From Filifactor villosus (GTDB lineage: Bacteria > Bacillota > Clostridia > Peptostreptococcales > Filifactoraceae): a stretch of DNA of 64,000 bases. The DNA is taken from assembly GCF_042652965.1 (NCBI RefSeq), contig NZ_JBHSHL010000022.1, positions 128,377-192,376 of the forward strand, in the 5' to 3' direction. Shown here in pieces: positions 7,862 to 16,942 of this stretch. Position 1 is the first letter of the stretch. Every line of letters starts with the position of its first letter. The translations under genes and the position numbers were made by a program. The notes below the pieces were generated by a model that ran no database searches, had not been told where the DNA came from, and saw nothing but the letters and a program-made list of their open reading frames with translations.

Positions 7862-8764
7862 ATGACGGATGAGAAGAACGGATATATAGATGAGATCGGG
7901 GTGGAGGCCTATGCGAAGATCAACCTGTCCCTGGATATCGTGGGCAGGCTGGACAACGGATATCATCTGCTCGAGATGTTGTTGCAGAGCATAGACCTGA
8001 AGGACGAACTGGTTTTTCGAAGAATTCCGCAGGAAGCTGTCGTGCTGAAGGCGGAGAACACGGATCTTCCCACGGACGGAAGAAACATTATTGTAAGAGC
8101 GGTGGAGCTTTTTTGTAACGAAACGGGACTGCCGCGTGAATACGAGATCTTTTTGCGAAAGAATATCCCTGCGGAGGCCGGGATGGCAGGAGGAAGCGTC
8201 AATGCCGCAGCGACCCTGAAGGCGCTCAACACGATGAACAAAGCCCCCCTCGGAGAAGAGGCTCTTGCCCGCCTTGCTCTGCAACTGGGGGCCGATGTCC
8301 CTTTTTGTCTTCGGGGAGGAACGATGTGGGCGGAAGGCATCGGAGAAAATTTGACGCCTCTTCCCCCTCTGAGCCTGAAACTGCTGATCGTAAAACCGGA
8401 CAAGGGAGTATCGACGAAGGAAGCCTATCGGAACACCGACCTCTCTTCGCTCAAGAACAGGCCCGACAGCGAGGCCTTGCTCGCCGCCGTAAGAGAGGGA
8501 AGGCGGAGCGACCTGCCCAAGTACATGGGCAATGTACTCTATCCCTATGCCAATAAATGTGTGCCGCAGATCGGAGAGATCATTCGGGATATGGAGGAGA
8601 AGTTCGACTGCTCCAAGGCGATGATGACGGGCAGCGGTTCCACGGTGTTCGGTATCTTTGAGAACGGATCTCGAAGGGAAGAGGCAAGGGCTTATTTCGC
8701 AAAGAGGTACAAGCAGGTGTTTTTGGCGGAGACCGTCGATAAATCATTGGATTGGAAGAAGTGA
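7862..8764 (+). CDS. ispE: 4-(cytidine 5'-diphospho)-2-C-methyl-D-erythritol kinase
   Basis: A 300-residue GHMP kinase of the MEP isoprenoid pathway that phosphorylates the 2-hydroxyl of CDP-ME. Seen: the N-terminal AYAKINLSLDIVGRLDNGYHLLEML, the ATP-binding loop IPAEAGMAGGSVNAAATL (the usual GGSSNAA/GGSSDAA reads GGSVNAA here) and the C-terminal MTGSGSTVFGIF. The length is normal. It is followed 4 nt later by ddl, and the run ispE-ddl-murI is tightly packed, so isoprenoid and wall-precursor genes are co-transcribed. Confidence 0.92.
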   Translation: MTDEKNGYIDEIGVEAYAKINLSLDIVGRLDNGYHLLEMLLQSIDLKDELVFRRIPQEAVVLKAENTDLPTDGRNIIVRAVELFCNETGLPREYEIFLRKNIPAEAGMAGGSVNAAATLKALNTMNKAPLGEEALARLALQLGADVPFCLRGGTMWAEGIGENLTPLPPLSLKLLIVKPDKGVSTKEAYRNTDLSSLKNRPDSEALLAAVREGRRSDLPKYMGNVLYPYANKCVPQIGEIIRDMEEKFDCSKAMMTGSGSTVFGIFENGSRREEARAYFAKRYKQVFLAETVDKSLDWKK

Positions 8765-8768
8765 GACT

Positions 8769-9833
8769 ATGAAGGATAAGATAAAAGTGGGAATTTTGTT
8801 CGGCGGACAGTCTGCCGAACACGAGGTCTCCTGTCGTTCTGCGGAGTTCGTATATCGAAGCATCGACAGGGAGAGGTTTGAGCCTTTTTTGATAGGGATC
8901 GACAAGGAAGGCCGATATCATTATTTGAAAGGACATGAAGACTCTCTCTTGAACTGCACTTGGACAGAGTATGTCGAGGATGACAGGGTGTGTTTTTCAC
9001 AGGGAGATCAGGCTTTTTTTATGGAAACGGGGGGAGAGAAGGTGTTTTTGGACGTAGCTTTCCCCGTTTTGCACGGACCTAACGGAGAAGACGGCAAGTT
9101 GCAGGGACTGTTTGAATTTACGGGACTTCCCTATGTGGGCTGCAATACGATCTCGTCCGCCATCTGTATGGACAAGGATATGACAAAGAAGCTGATGGCT
9201 GCGGAGGGCATTTCTCAAGTGCCTTATTTCTGCCTGTATGAGGAGGATGAGAACAGCGATGAAGATGTAGCGACACGAGCGTCCGACATCGGCTACCCCG
9301 TCTTTGTCAAGCCCTGCAATATGGGCTCGAGCGTAGGAGTATCCAAGGTCGAAGGGGAGGAAGAACTCTTTGAGGCGATCGCCGAGGCCTTCAAGTACGA
9401 TGACAAGGTGCTTGTCGAGAAGGGGCTTGATGTCTTGGAGCTGGAGGTTGCGGCCTTTGGGAAAAGAAACGACTTCAAATTGTCGACCGTAGGTGCCATA
9501 AGACCCAACGAGACCTTCTACGACTACGAGACCAAGTATTTGACGAATGACGCGGAGTTTGACATCCCGGCTCCCCTGAGTAAAAAAGAGGAAGAGGAGC
9601 TCAGAGGGATGGCGAAAAAGGCCTTTCGTGCAGCGATGTGCTACGGCTTGTCGAGGATCGATTTTTTGATGGACAGGAAGGACAAAAAGATTTATTTCAA
9701 CGAGATCAATACCCTGCCCGGCTTTACCGCCATCAGCCTCTATCCGAAACTGATGGAGTTTGACGGAATGGGTCCGATGCAACTAATATCGGGCTTGATT
9801 GACTTGGCATTGGAAAGAGGAGGAAGACTGTAA
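8769..9833 (+). CDS. ddl: D-alanine--D-alanine ligase
   Basis: A 354-residue ATP-grasp enzyme that makes D-Ala-D-Ala for peptidoglycan. Seen: KVGILFGGQSAEHEVS at the N-terminus, VLHGPNGEDGKLQG, the ATP-grasp lysine region YPVFVKPCNMGSSVGVSKV, and the metal-binding FNEINTLPGF. The length fits DdlA-type enzymes. I chose ATG 8769, 4 nt after ispE; a longer in-frame start would lie inside ispE and is unlikely. The stop overlaps the murI start as TAATG. Confidence 0.95.
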   Translation: MKDKIKVGILFGGQSAEHEVSCRSAEFVYRSIDRERFEPFLIGIDKEGRYHYLKGHEDSLLNCTWTEYVEDDRVCFSQGDQAFFMETGGEKVFLDVAFPVLHGPNGEDGKLQGLFEFTGLPYVGCNTISSAICMDKDMTKKLMAAEGISQVPYFCLYEEDENSDEDVATRASDIGYPVFVKPCNMGSSVGVSKVEGEEELFEAIAEAFKYDDKVLVEKGLDVLELEVAAFGKRNDFKLSTVGAIRPNETFYDYETKYLTNDAEFDIPAPLSKKEEEELRGMAKKAFRAAMCYGLSRIDFLMDRKDKKIYFNEINTLPGFTAISLYPKLMEFDGMGPMQLISGLIDLALERGGRL

Positions 9834-10648
9834 TGGGAAGAGAAGCGGATAAGTCGATCGGAGTCTTTGACTCGGGAGTGGGCGGACTTACGATCATCAA
9901 GGAGATCATGAAACTGCTTCCGGGTGAAAACGTCGTTTATTTCGGAGATACGGCTCGTGTTCCCTACGGTCCCAGATCTTCGGAAACGATTACGAAGTAC
10001 ACCTTCCAATCGATCAATTTTTTGTTGGAACAGGACATCAAGGCGATTGTGATTGCCTGTAATACCGCGAGCGCAAGGAGTTTGAAGAAGGCGCAGGAGA
10101 GATACAACATTCCGATCTTGGGAGTGATCAAACCGGGGGCGAAGGCCGCCGTCGAATCGACCCTCAACAATAGGATCGGAGTGATAGGAACGGAAGGAAC
10201 GATCAATTCCAACGCTTATACGATGGAGATGAGTGAGCTTGATGCCGGGGTCTCTATTTTTACAAGGGCCTGCCCCCTTTTTGTTCCCATTGTGGAGGAG
10301 GGGTGGTCGAATACGGATGTTGCCAAATTGACGGCGCAGGCCTATCTGAGCGAGTTCAACGAGAGGGACATCGATACGCTTGTCTTGGGCTGTACCCATT
10401 ATCCCTTGCTTGAGGAGACCATAGGCAAGGTTCTCAAGAAACCCATCCGCCTCGTCAATCCGGCGATAGAGACCGCCCGTGCGCTCAAGGAGATGCTCGA
10501 GGATCGAGGTTTGCTCAGAGAAGGCGGAAGAGAAGGCAGTTACAAGTATTTTGTTTCGGACAGACCGAACAATTTCTCAAAAGTTGGAGAACGTTTTTTA
10601 AACAGAGAGATAAGGGGTATATCTTTGATAGAGATACAGAGGTATTGA
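9833..10648 (+). CDS. murI: Glutamate racemase
   Basis: 271 residues. It supplies D-glutamate for peptidoglycan. The two catalytic cysteines of the family are present in IACNTASA (about residue 76) and GCTHYPLL (about residue 187), and the N-terminal IGVFDSGVGGLT is diagnostic. It overlaps ddl by one base, consistent with translational coupling and with co-production of D-Ala-D-Ala and D-Glu. Confidence 0.96.
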   Translation: MGREADKSIGVFDSGVGGLTIIKEIMKLLPGENVVYFGDTARVPYGPRSSETITKYTFQSINFLLEQDIKAIVIACNTASARSLKKAQERYNIPILGVIKPGAKAAVESTLNNRIGVIGTEGTINSNAYTMEMSELDAGVSIFTRACPLFVPIVEEGWSNTDVAKLTAQAYLSEFNERDIDTLVLGCTHYPLLEETIGKVLKKPIRLVNPAIETARALKEMLEDRGLLREGGREGSYKYFVSDRPNNFSKVGERFLNREIRGISLIEIQRY

Positions 10649-10677
10649 TTTTTCTTCGGTTGGAAAGGAGAATACGA

Positions 10678-11106
10678 TTGCAGGATACGTTGATACAGAT
10701 CACAACCATGCAATGGAACAGTGATACCAAGGAAGAGGAGAGTATTCAACTGACTACGGAAGGTCAGTACACCTTCAAGAAAGACCATCTTTATCTGGTC
10801 TATCAGGAGTCCGAGCTTTCGGGGATGAAGGGGACGACAACGACGCTGAAGCTCCAAGAGGGCGGGATCGTTTCGTTGCGACGCTACGGAGTCTCCAATA
10901 TGGATATGGTCTTTACCGAAGGGAAGAGATTCAAGACGATGTACCACACTCCCTACGGAGATGTACCGATGGAGATCTTGACGAAAAACATCGAGTGCGA
11001 AGTGAGCAAAGAACCGTTTTCGGCAAAGGTTACCATCGAATATGACATCTGTGTGAAGAATTTGTTTGACGGAAAAAACAAGATGACCATCATTGCCAAA
11101 AAATAA
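10678..11106 (+). CDS. DUF1934 (YwiB-like) beta-barrel protein
   Basis: About 142 residues. The order YTFKKDHLYLVYQESELSGMKGTTTTLKL, then SLRRYG then MVFTEGKRFKTMYHTPYGDVPMEILT is typical of the DUF1934 family (lipocalin-like fold, function unknown). I place the start at TTG 10678, preceded by AAAGGAG at 10664-10670; another TTG at 10645 overlaps the murI stop and lacks a site. Part of the murI transcription unit by spacing. Confidence 0.78.
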   Translation: MQDTLIQITTMQWNSDTKEEESIQLTTEGQYTFKKDHLYLVYQESELSGMKGTTTTLKLQEGGIVSLRRYGVSNMDMVFTEGKRFKTMYHTPYGDVPMEILTKNIECEVSKEPFSAKVTIEYDICVKNLFDGKNKMTIIAKK

Positions 11107-11127
11107 AAAATTTAAGGAATGAGAAGA

Positions 11128-12525
11128 ATGTTAATCAATAGGATAGAAAAGACAATAGAAGAGAACCGTCTCTTGTCTGAAGGCGACAAAGTGATCATCG
11201 CTTTGTCGGGAGGACCCGACTCCTTGTTTCTTCTGCATGTTCTGACACAGCTCAGAGAACGTTACAAGCTGACCCTCTATGCGGTGCATTTGAACCATCG
11301 CATCAGGGGTTTTGATGCACACAGGGACGCCCTGTTTTGTGCCGAACTTTGTGATCGAAGAGATATTCCCTTCTTTGTGAGATCCATCGACGTGCCCGAG
11401 ATGTCGAAGAACTTGAAGATGACGATGGAAGAGGCTGCAAGAGAAGCAAGATACAAGCTTTTCTTTGAACTTAAAGAAGAATTGGGTATAAACCGCATCG
11501 CAGTGGCTCACAATATGGACGATCAGGTGGAAACGGTCCTCATGCGTATTATGAGAGGTACGGGGCTTTACGGTCTCAAGGGGATGGACTATCATCTGCC
11601 CAACGGACTTATCAGACCCCTGCTCGATGTGGAAAAAAAGGAGATCCTCGCTTATTTGAAGGAACACGTTCTTTCCTGGTGTGTCGATGAGACAAACGAA
11701 GAGGCGGTCTATACACGAAACAAGATACGATTGGAACTTTTGCCCCTGATGGAAGAGTTTTCGCCCAAGGTCAAGGAGAGTATATCGAGGATGGCGGCAA
11801 CGCTCAGAGAGGACGGAAACTACATTGAATCGGTGGCGAGTATTCTGTTTGAGGAGAGTTCTTCCCCCGTGTCCGAGAATACGATCAAGGTCGATATCGA
11901 AGCCCTGCTTAACCGCCCCCCTGCAATCAAAAAGAGGGAGGTAAGATATGCGATCCGAAGCGTCCTTCATTCGCTTAAGGGAATTGAAGCGGTACATCTC
12001 GACGAAGTCATGGCTTTGGCGGAAAATCAAAAATCCTATGCAAAGGTGAACCTTCCCGGAGGATTATGGGTATATAAGAAGGGGAATATGCTCTACTTTT
12101 CGACCGAAGAATTGAAAGAGCAGGAACTCAGTTTTTCTTATTCGCTCGGAAGAAACGGCAGAGTCTTTATCTCCGAGATTGGAACGCAGATTACAGCCAA
12201 GACTCTGACAAGGGACAAACATCTCATCCTTCCGACGGGCAAATATACCAAAGCCTTTGATCTCGACAAGATACAAGGAAGTCTCATCGTTCGAAACCGG
12301 GAGGTCGGAGATAAGATAAGACCTATGGGGCTTGGAGGGACCAAGAAGATCAAAAACATCTTTATCGACGAGAAAATAACCGTAGAAGATAGAGATAAGG
12401 TTCCCATCATCACGGACGAGAGGGGAAATATCATTTGGGTTGTGGGCTTCTGTATCAGCGATGATTTTAAAATAGATGAGACAACACGAAATGTGATTCA
12501 AATACATGTAAAGCATAATCAATAA
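11128..12525 (+). CDS. tilS: tRNA(Ile)-lysidine synthase
   Basis: About 465 residues. It modifies C34 of the AUA-reading tRNA-Ile with lysine, using ATP. Seen: the PP-loop IALSGGPDSLFLLH, followed by VHLNHRIRG and HNMDDQVETVLMR of the N-terminal catalytic domain, and a C-terminal TilS domain with LIVRNREVGDKIRPMGLGGTKKIKNIFIDEKI. ATG 11128 is preferred to ATG 11119 because of its better spacing to AAGGA. It lies 22 nt upstream of ftsH, the classic tilS-ftsH order of Firmicutes (hpt is absent here). Confidence 0.94.
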   Translation: MLINRIEKTIEENRLLSEGDKVIIALSGGPDSLFLLHVLTQLRERYKLTLYAVHLNHRIRGFDAHRDALFCAELCDRRDIPFFVRSIDVPEMSKNLKMTMEEAAREARYKLFFELKEELGINRIAVAHNMDDQVETVLMRIMRGTGLYGLKGMDYHLPNGLIRPLLDVEKKEILAYLKEHVLSWCVDETNEEAVYTRNKIRLELLPLMEEFSPKVKESISRMAATLREDGNYIESVASILFEESSSPVSENTIKVDIEALLNRPPAIKKREVRYAIRSVLHSLKGIEAVHLDEVMALAENQKSYAKVNLPGGLWVYKKGNMLYFSTEELKEQELSFSYSLGRNGRVFISEIGTQITAKTLTRDKHLILPTGKYTKAFDLDKIQGSLIVRNREVGDKIRPMGLGGTKKIKNIFIDEKITVEDRDKVPIITDERGNIIWVVGFCISDDFKIDETTRNVIQIHVKHNQ

Positions 12526-12547
12526 TTTAGATTGGGGGATTCTGACA

Positions 12548-14611
12548 TTGAAAAAAGACTTAGGCGGAAAATTACTTTATCTTGCTTTGGCTGTCGTATG
12601 TGTTTTTTTGGTAGTAACGATGTTTAATCCGGAAAAGAAAGAGAAGAAAATTACGTTCCGGGAGTTTTACGACGGTTTCAAAAAAGGCCGAATAGAACAG
12701 ATGTATATTCGGGACAACTATACGATTCAAGGGATCATGACGGGGGATGTGATAGGCTTCAGCACCTATGCACCGCCCTTCGTTTGGACGGATTCGTTAA
12801 AAGAAGAAATCTACTCTAAGATGGACGAGGGTTCTTTGAAACAGGTACAGATTCAAGAGCCTTCCAAAACGGGAATTCTTTGGCAGATCTTGCCTTCGAT
12901 CGTGATGATCCTTCTCTTCCTCGGCTTCTTTGTGATGATGCAACAGTCGCAGGGAGGAGGCTCGAAGGTGATGGGCTTCGGCAAATCGAGGGCAAAGCTG
13001 CACAGTGATGAAAACAAGGTGCACATCAGTTTTCAGGATGTCGCCGGCTTGGATGAAGAAAAAGAGGAACTCAAGGAGATCGTCGACTTCCTCAAGTTTC
13101 CCAAAAAGTACCTCCTTCTTGGAGCCAGAATACCCAAGGGGATCTTGATGGTAGGCCCTCCGGGAACGGGAAAGACGTACCTGAGCAAGGCGGTAGCGGG
13201 AGAAGCGGGAGTACCCTTCTTCTCGATATCGGGTTCGGACTTTGTGGAGATGTTTGTAGGAGTAGGAGCCTCCAGGGTGCGAGATCTCTTTGAACAGGCG
13301 AAGAAGGCCTCTCCCTGCATCGTGTTCATCGACGAGATCGACGCGGTAGGAAGAAGAAGGGGAGCAGGACTCGGCGGAGGACACGACGAGAGAGAGCAGA
13401 CCCTGAACCAGCTCCTTGTCGAAATGGACGGGTTCGGGATCAACGAAGGTATCATCGTGATGGCTGCGACCAACAGACCCGACATCTTAGACCCCGCTCT
13501 GCTCAGACCGGGACGTTTTGACAGACAAGTCATGGTAGGAACGCCCGACGTCAAAGGCAGAGAAGCGATCTTGAAGGTCCACTCCAAGAACAAACCCTTG
13601 GAGGAGGATGTCGATTTGAAGGTGATCGCCCGCGGGACCGCAGGTTTTACCCCCGCCGACATCGAAAACCTGATGAACGAGGCGGCTCTGCTGACAGCGA
13701 GAGCCAATGAGCCTAAGATAAAGATGGGAACGATAGAAGAAGCTATTATCAAAGTCGTGGTCGGGGTTGCGAAGAAGTCCAGAGTCATCACCGAGGCGGA
13801 GAAGAAGCTGACCGCCTATCATGAGGCGGGACACGCAGTCTTAGCAAACATTTTGAAACACACCGACCCCGTTCACCAAGTGACCATCATCCCCAGAGGG
13901 ATGGCGGGAGGCTTTACCATGAGTAGGCCGACCGAGGACCGCTATTATACGACAAAGGCGGAATTGAAGGAAGAATTGGTCGAACTGCTTGGCGGAAGAG
14001 TTGCGGAAGAGTTGATCCTGGATGATATCTCTACCGGGGCAAGCAACGACTTGGAAAGGGTGGCAAAGATTGCAAGAGCGATGGTGACTACCTATGCGAT
14101 GAGCGACAACCTCGGTGCGATGGCCTATGGCGACAGCTCGGACGAGGTCTTCTTGGGCAAGGACTTTACGACCAGAAGAAATTATTCGGAAGAAGTCGCC
14201 TCCGAGATTGATAAGGAAGTCAAAAAGATTGTTGATGAGGCACAGGCAACCGCTCGAAAACTTCTGACCGACAACATCGACAAACTTCATAATGTCGCAC
14301 AGGCCCTGCTCGTCTATGAGACCTTAAATGCGGAAGAGTTCCAACAGGCCTTTAACGGAGAACTCGATCTGCAACTCGATTCCATGTCCGACAAGGAGAA
14401 AGTCTTCTTGACACAGGGAAGCGAGCACAGCGAGCACAGCGAGCACGTCAAAACGATAGAAGAGCAGTATGAAGAGGCGGACCGTTACAGAGAGCAGGAG
14501 ATCGAAGAAAAGATCCGACACGCCAAGGAGACCATAGGCAAGAAGGAAGAAGTACAAGACAAGGAAGAAAAGCAAGAAAAAGAAACTTCCGACCAGGATA
14601 CCGAGATGTAA
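12548..14611 (+). CDS. ftsH: ATP-dependent zinc metalloprotease FtsH
   Basis: A 687-residue membrane-anchored AAA+ protease. Two transmembrane segments (about residues 7-27 and 115-136) flank a small external domain. Then come Walker A GPPGTGKT (about 203-210), Walker B CIVFIDEIDAVG, the second region of homology ATNRPDILDPALLRPGRFDR, and the zinc site HEAGH (about 425). The start codon is TTG at 12548 after GGGGGA. The C-terminal tail is odd: a 9-bp tandem repeat encodes SEHSEHSEH and a Lys/Glu-rich run of about 50 residues follows. Quality control of membrane proteins is the family role. Confidence 0.96.
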   Translation: MKKDLGGKLLYLALAVVCVFLVVTMFNPEKKEKKITFREFYDGFKKGRIEQMYIRDNYTIQGIMTGDVIGFSTYAPPFVWTDSLKEEIYSKMDEGSLKQVQIQEPSKTGILWQILPSIVMILLFLGFFVMMQQSQGGGSKVMGFGKSRAKLHSDENKVHISFQDVAGLDEEKEELKEIVDFLKFPKKYLLLGARIPKGILMVGPPGTGKTYLSKAVAGEAGVPFFSISGSDFVEMFVGVGASRVRDLFEQAKKASPCIVFIDEIDAVGRRRGAGLGGGHDEREQTLNQLLVEMDGFGINEGIIVMAATNRPDILDPALLRPGRFDRQVMVGTPDVKGREAILKVHSKNKPLEEDVDLKVIARGTAGFTPADIENLMNEAALLTARANEPKIKMGTIEEAIIKVVVGVAKKSRVITEAEKKLTAYHEAGHAVLANILKHTDPVHQVTIIPRGMAGGFTMSRPTEDRYYTTKAELKEELVELLGGRVAEELILDDISTGASNDLERVAKIARAMVTTYAMSDNLGAMAYGDSSDEVFLGKDFTTRRNYSEEVASEIDKEVKKIVDEAQATARKLLTDNIDKLHNVAQALLVYETLNAEEFQQAFNGELDLQLDSMSDKEKVFLTQGSEHSEHSEHVKTIEEQYEEADRYREQEIEEKIRHAKETIGKKEEVQDKEEKQEKETSDQDTEM

Positions 14612-14792
14612 TACTAAAACCCAATTAAAATGTCAGGTGTATGGGATGTATGGAGATAAATAAGAATTTGTAGTAAATGAAAGCGAAAATGGAACTAATA
14701 CTACGTTTTTGGAACCGAAAACCAAGTCGTGAAACATATAAATCAGAACTCGCTAACGCTCAAACAGCTGATTTATAACGACGTTTCACTCA
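14610..14792 (+). repeat. Interspersed repeat family C, copy C1
   Basis: A ~180-bp block that reappears in reverse at 58779-58950. Shared parts include ACCCAATTAAAATGTCA at the left end, TAGTAAATGAAAG, TTTTTGGAACCGAAAACC and CTCAAACAGCTGATTTAT; its right third is itself an inverted repeat (GTGAAACATATAAATCAG against CTGATTTATAACGACGTTTCAC-like sequence). Confidence 0.8.
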
Positions 14793-14896
14793 TTTGGATC
14801 GGTTCGAAAAAACTTCGTAAATCGTTCTTCATTTTTCACTTTCATACCCAAGTTGCTCATACAGATAACTAGGCAATTTAAACAGGTAATAGTATA

Positions 14897-14952
14897 AGGA
14901 AAAAGAGCTTGCTCCTTTATCCGTAAGATAAAGAGGCAGGCTCTTTTTTGTG
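14897..14952 (+). terminator. Terminator of the tilS-ftsH unit
   Basis: A long stem: AAAAAGAGCTTGCTCCTTTATC against GATAAAG, AGGCA and GGCTCTTTTTT, so the C1 repeat is inside the ftsH 3' untranslated region. Confidence 0.85.
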
Positions 14953-14973
14953 AGCATATGGAAACCGACCTTG

Positions 14974-15090
14974 TAATACTACTATTCTTTTGAATAGTGG
15001 ATATAAACAATCTGTGACCCATGGAAGACAACATAGTTTTTCGTCATCGAAAAATAGATATATCCACATTTCTATTGAAAAATAGTATAA
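14974..15090 (-). repeat. Interspersed repeat family A, copy A3 (reverse)
   Basis: Ends ACTATTCTTTTGAATAGTGG and TCTATTGAAAAATAGTATAA; centre TTTTTCGTCATCGAAAAA. The order is reversed relative to the copy at 22650. Confidence 0.8.
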
Positions 15091-15099
15091 GAACAGAGT

Positions 15100-15243
15100 C
15101 GTATCATTGGAAAAATCGGCATCATACCACTATCGATTCAAATTGTCCGGTCGTGAAGTTTGAATTTCAGGACTACTCAAAACGTTTTCGAAAAAAATTA
15201 TATTCTCTGTATACCTGACATTTCAAACGGAAAATCGTATAAT
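15100..15243 (+). repeat. Repeat family D, copy D1
   Basis: Carries TATTCTCTGTATACCTGACA followed by TTTCAAACGGAAAATCGTAT, the same end block as at 22808-22843, and TTCAAATTGTCCGGTCGTG upstream as at 26496. Confidence 0.6.
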
Positions 15244-15363
15244 GTTTGATATCATACGGCTGATAGAAGTATTGAAGGTCGCGGATACAAAAAGGCTTTC
15301 GTATTTTGCGAACCCGTAGAAAGGTCGGAAACTTCTCCTTGTAAGCGATCTTCCTAAAAAAGG

Positions 15364-15503
15364 AGACACCGCATAATTTGAAAAATCAGCAATAAAACCA
15401 ATTTTATATGAACACTGAATTTCTCGAAAACATTGATTTGACAAGATGTAATTTCTTGCAAATTCATAGAAAAATCAAGACTTCATATTTGTGCGGTATT
15501 GCC
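15364..15503 (+). repeat. Interspersed repeat family B, copy B2
   Basis: Begins GACACCGCATAATTTGAAAA and ends CATATTTGTGCGGTATTGCC; inner TGATTTGACAAGATGTAATT. It lies between the ftsH 3' region and the reverse-strand gene at 15534. Confidence 0.8.
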
Positions 15504-15533
15504 AAAGAGATTGCTCTCTTGTTCAGACAACTT

Positions 15534-15923
15534 CTAAGGCTCGCCTGTTTGGGATGCAAATTCTTTGCCCTGCTTCTCATACTCCGCTATGGTGCGAACC
15601 ACCTTTCCTTCGGAAGTGTAAGAATACACTCTGCCTCCGTAAGAGAAGGTCATTCCGAGCTCCCCATATTTTTTTGTCGGAATATGTTGTTCTTCGAGAA
15701 TCCGATCGATGCTCTTGTCGTCGAAGTTATTCGGATCCTTCTCAAACTCTTCGTTTATAATATCCAAGGTCTTTAAGATATGTTCATCTTCGGAAACAGA
15801 CATGACGACTAAAGATCTGTGTTTTTTATTTGTGAAAAGCTCCGGACGATTGTGATAAACGAAGACGGATCCTACTGCCATGACAAGTATAAAAGCCAGT
15901 AGAGACAACAGTTTTTTATTCAT
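15534..15923 (-). CDS. Small secreted or membrane-anchored hypothetical protein
   Basis: 129 residues. The N-terminus MNKKLLSLLAFILVMAVGSV is a signal peptide or single anchor; the remainder is hydrophilic with a central FEKDPNNFDDKSIDRIL and a Tyr-rich SYGGRVYSYTSEG stretch. I start at ATG 15921-15923 because GGGAGG lies 9 nt upstream on the reverse strand; an upstream in-frame start has no site. No family recognised. It stands alone between repeats, with B2 only about 30 bp beyond its stop. Confidence 0.6.
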   Translation of the reverse strand: MNKKLLSLLAFILVMAVGSVFVYHNRPELFTNKKHRSLVVMSVSEDEHILKTLDIINEEFEKDPNNFDDKSIDRILEEQHIPTKKYGELGMTFSYGGRVYSYTSEGKVVRTIAEYEKQGKEFASQTGEP

Positions 15924-16397
15924 ACATTCCAACCTCCCATAGAAACTTAAAAACCTAAAAAATAAACCGTTTTCCATTAAGAAGATAAGGTTGCAGGAAC
16001 AACTCGCTGTAACGATCCTCTTTATCTTATAATATCAGTTTATTCAAAAGCAATCAACAAAAAATCTTTTTTTTTATAAAATTTAATAAGTGAATTGAAC
16101 TTTATTTTCAGACAATGATTAGAGTGTTGGTATAAAATAATCTGAGATTTCGATTTGTATCAATACTATGGAAGTGTTGTAGAAATATACAAAATTGCTT
16201 TTTCGATGATTTTTGAAAGCTGGAAGCTTTATAAAACCGAGATTTTCGGGAATCCTTTATCCCGAGAAAACGGAATTTCTTCGATTTTTAGAATTGTATT
16301 TCATTACCGCTATTCTCCATTCGAACTATCAAATGCAAAAAATATATAATTATTGAAAAAATGGAAGCATAGTTCAAGGGGGTCAAGAAGTCAGCGG

Positions 16398-16512
16398 ATA
16401 CTATTATTCATTCTGACGCTTGATATCAACCTCCTTTGTTCTATGGATTATAAAACAAATTTTTTTGCTTGTGAATGTGGATATAACTATACTTCTATTG
16501 AATAATCGTACA
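16398..16512. repeat. Variant of repeat family A
   Basis: Contains CTTTGTTCTATGGATTATAA and TGCTTGTGAATGTGGATATA then TTCTATTGAATAATCGTAC. The same subfamily signature (TTTTGTTCTATGGG, TGCTTGTGAGTGTGGATA) occurs near 51800, 52215 and 52660. Confidence 0.6.
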
Positions 16513-16719
16513 AACGGATAACGGTGTCAAAAGGAATACTACAAAAGAAAAGTTCCTGATCACAGATGAGTTTGCAACAATATCCGCGCGGATGTGGTAT
16601 ATATATGAAATTTGTGTTAAGAATGAAGCGAAACAATGTAATTCAAGGTGACAGTATGATATGCTATATAAGACCTTGTGGATACGGATGGGCGGGAATA
16701 TGGAAGAGATAGGTCTATC

Positions 16720-16865
16720 GAAACACCGCATAATTCAAAAATTCAGCATAAAATCAACGCAACGTGGTATAAAGGATGAAATTCGTTGCAAATCTTGCTT
16801 TGACAAACTTCTATACAGGATAAACTCAAACTGAAATCAGAAGTTTGCCTTTGTGCGGTATTTTC
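16720..16865 (+). repeat. Interspersed repeat family B, copy B3
   Basis: Begins AAACACCGCATAATTCAAAA and ends AGTTTGCCTTTGTGCGGTAT. Ends form about 10-bp imperfect terminal inverted repeats (ACACCGCA against TGCGGT). Confidence 0.85.
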
Positions 16866-16942
16866 TTCAGTGATTGAAAAATTGTATAGGTTTTAGACAG
16901 ACTCCGTGATAATTACAATGGAAAGGAAGGAAAATAGGATTT

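Larger units (their letters stand above)
15924..16942. other. Long A/T-rich intergenic region with repeats
   Basis: No supported gene. It holds an A-type variant repeat (16398-16512), a B repeat (16720-16865) and otherwise A/T-rich DNA without a recognisable promoter motif pair. Short open frames here (for example 16155-16349) lack ribosome sites. Confidence 0.6.

Noticed and set aside
14974..15240. Open frames (for example 15021-15218) within repeats
   Set aside because: They are repeat DNA read by chance; the same frames are not kept between copies.
16155..16349. 64-codon open frame in A/T-rich intergenic DNA
   Set aside because: No ribosome site, no promoter, and composition like noncoding DNA.
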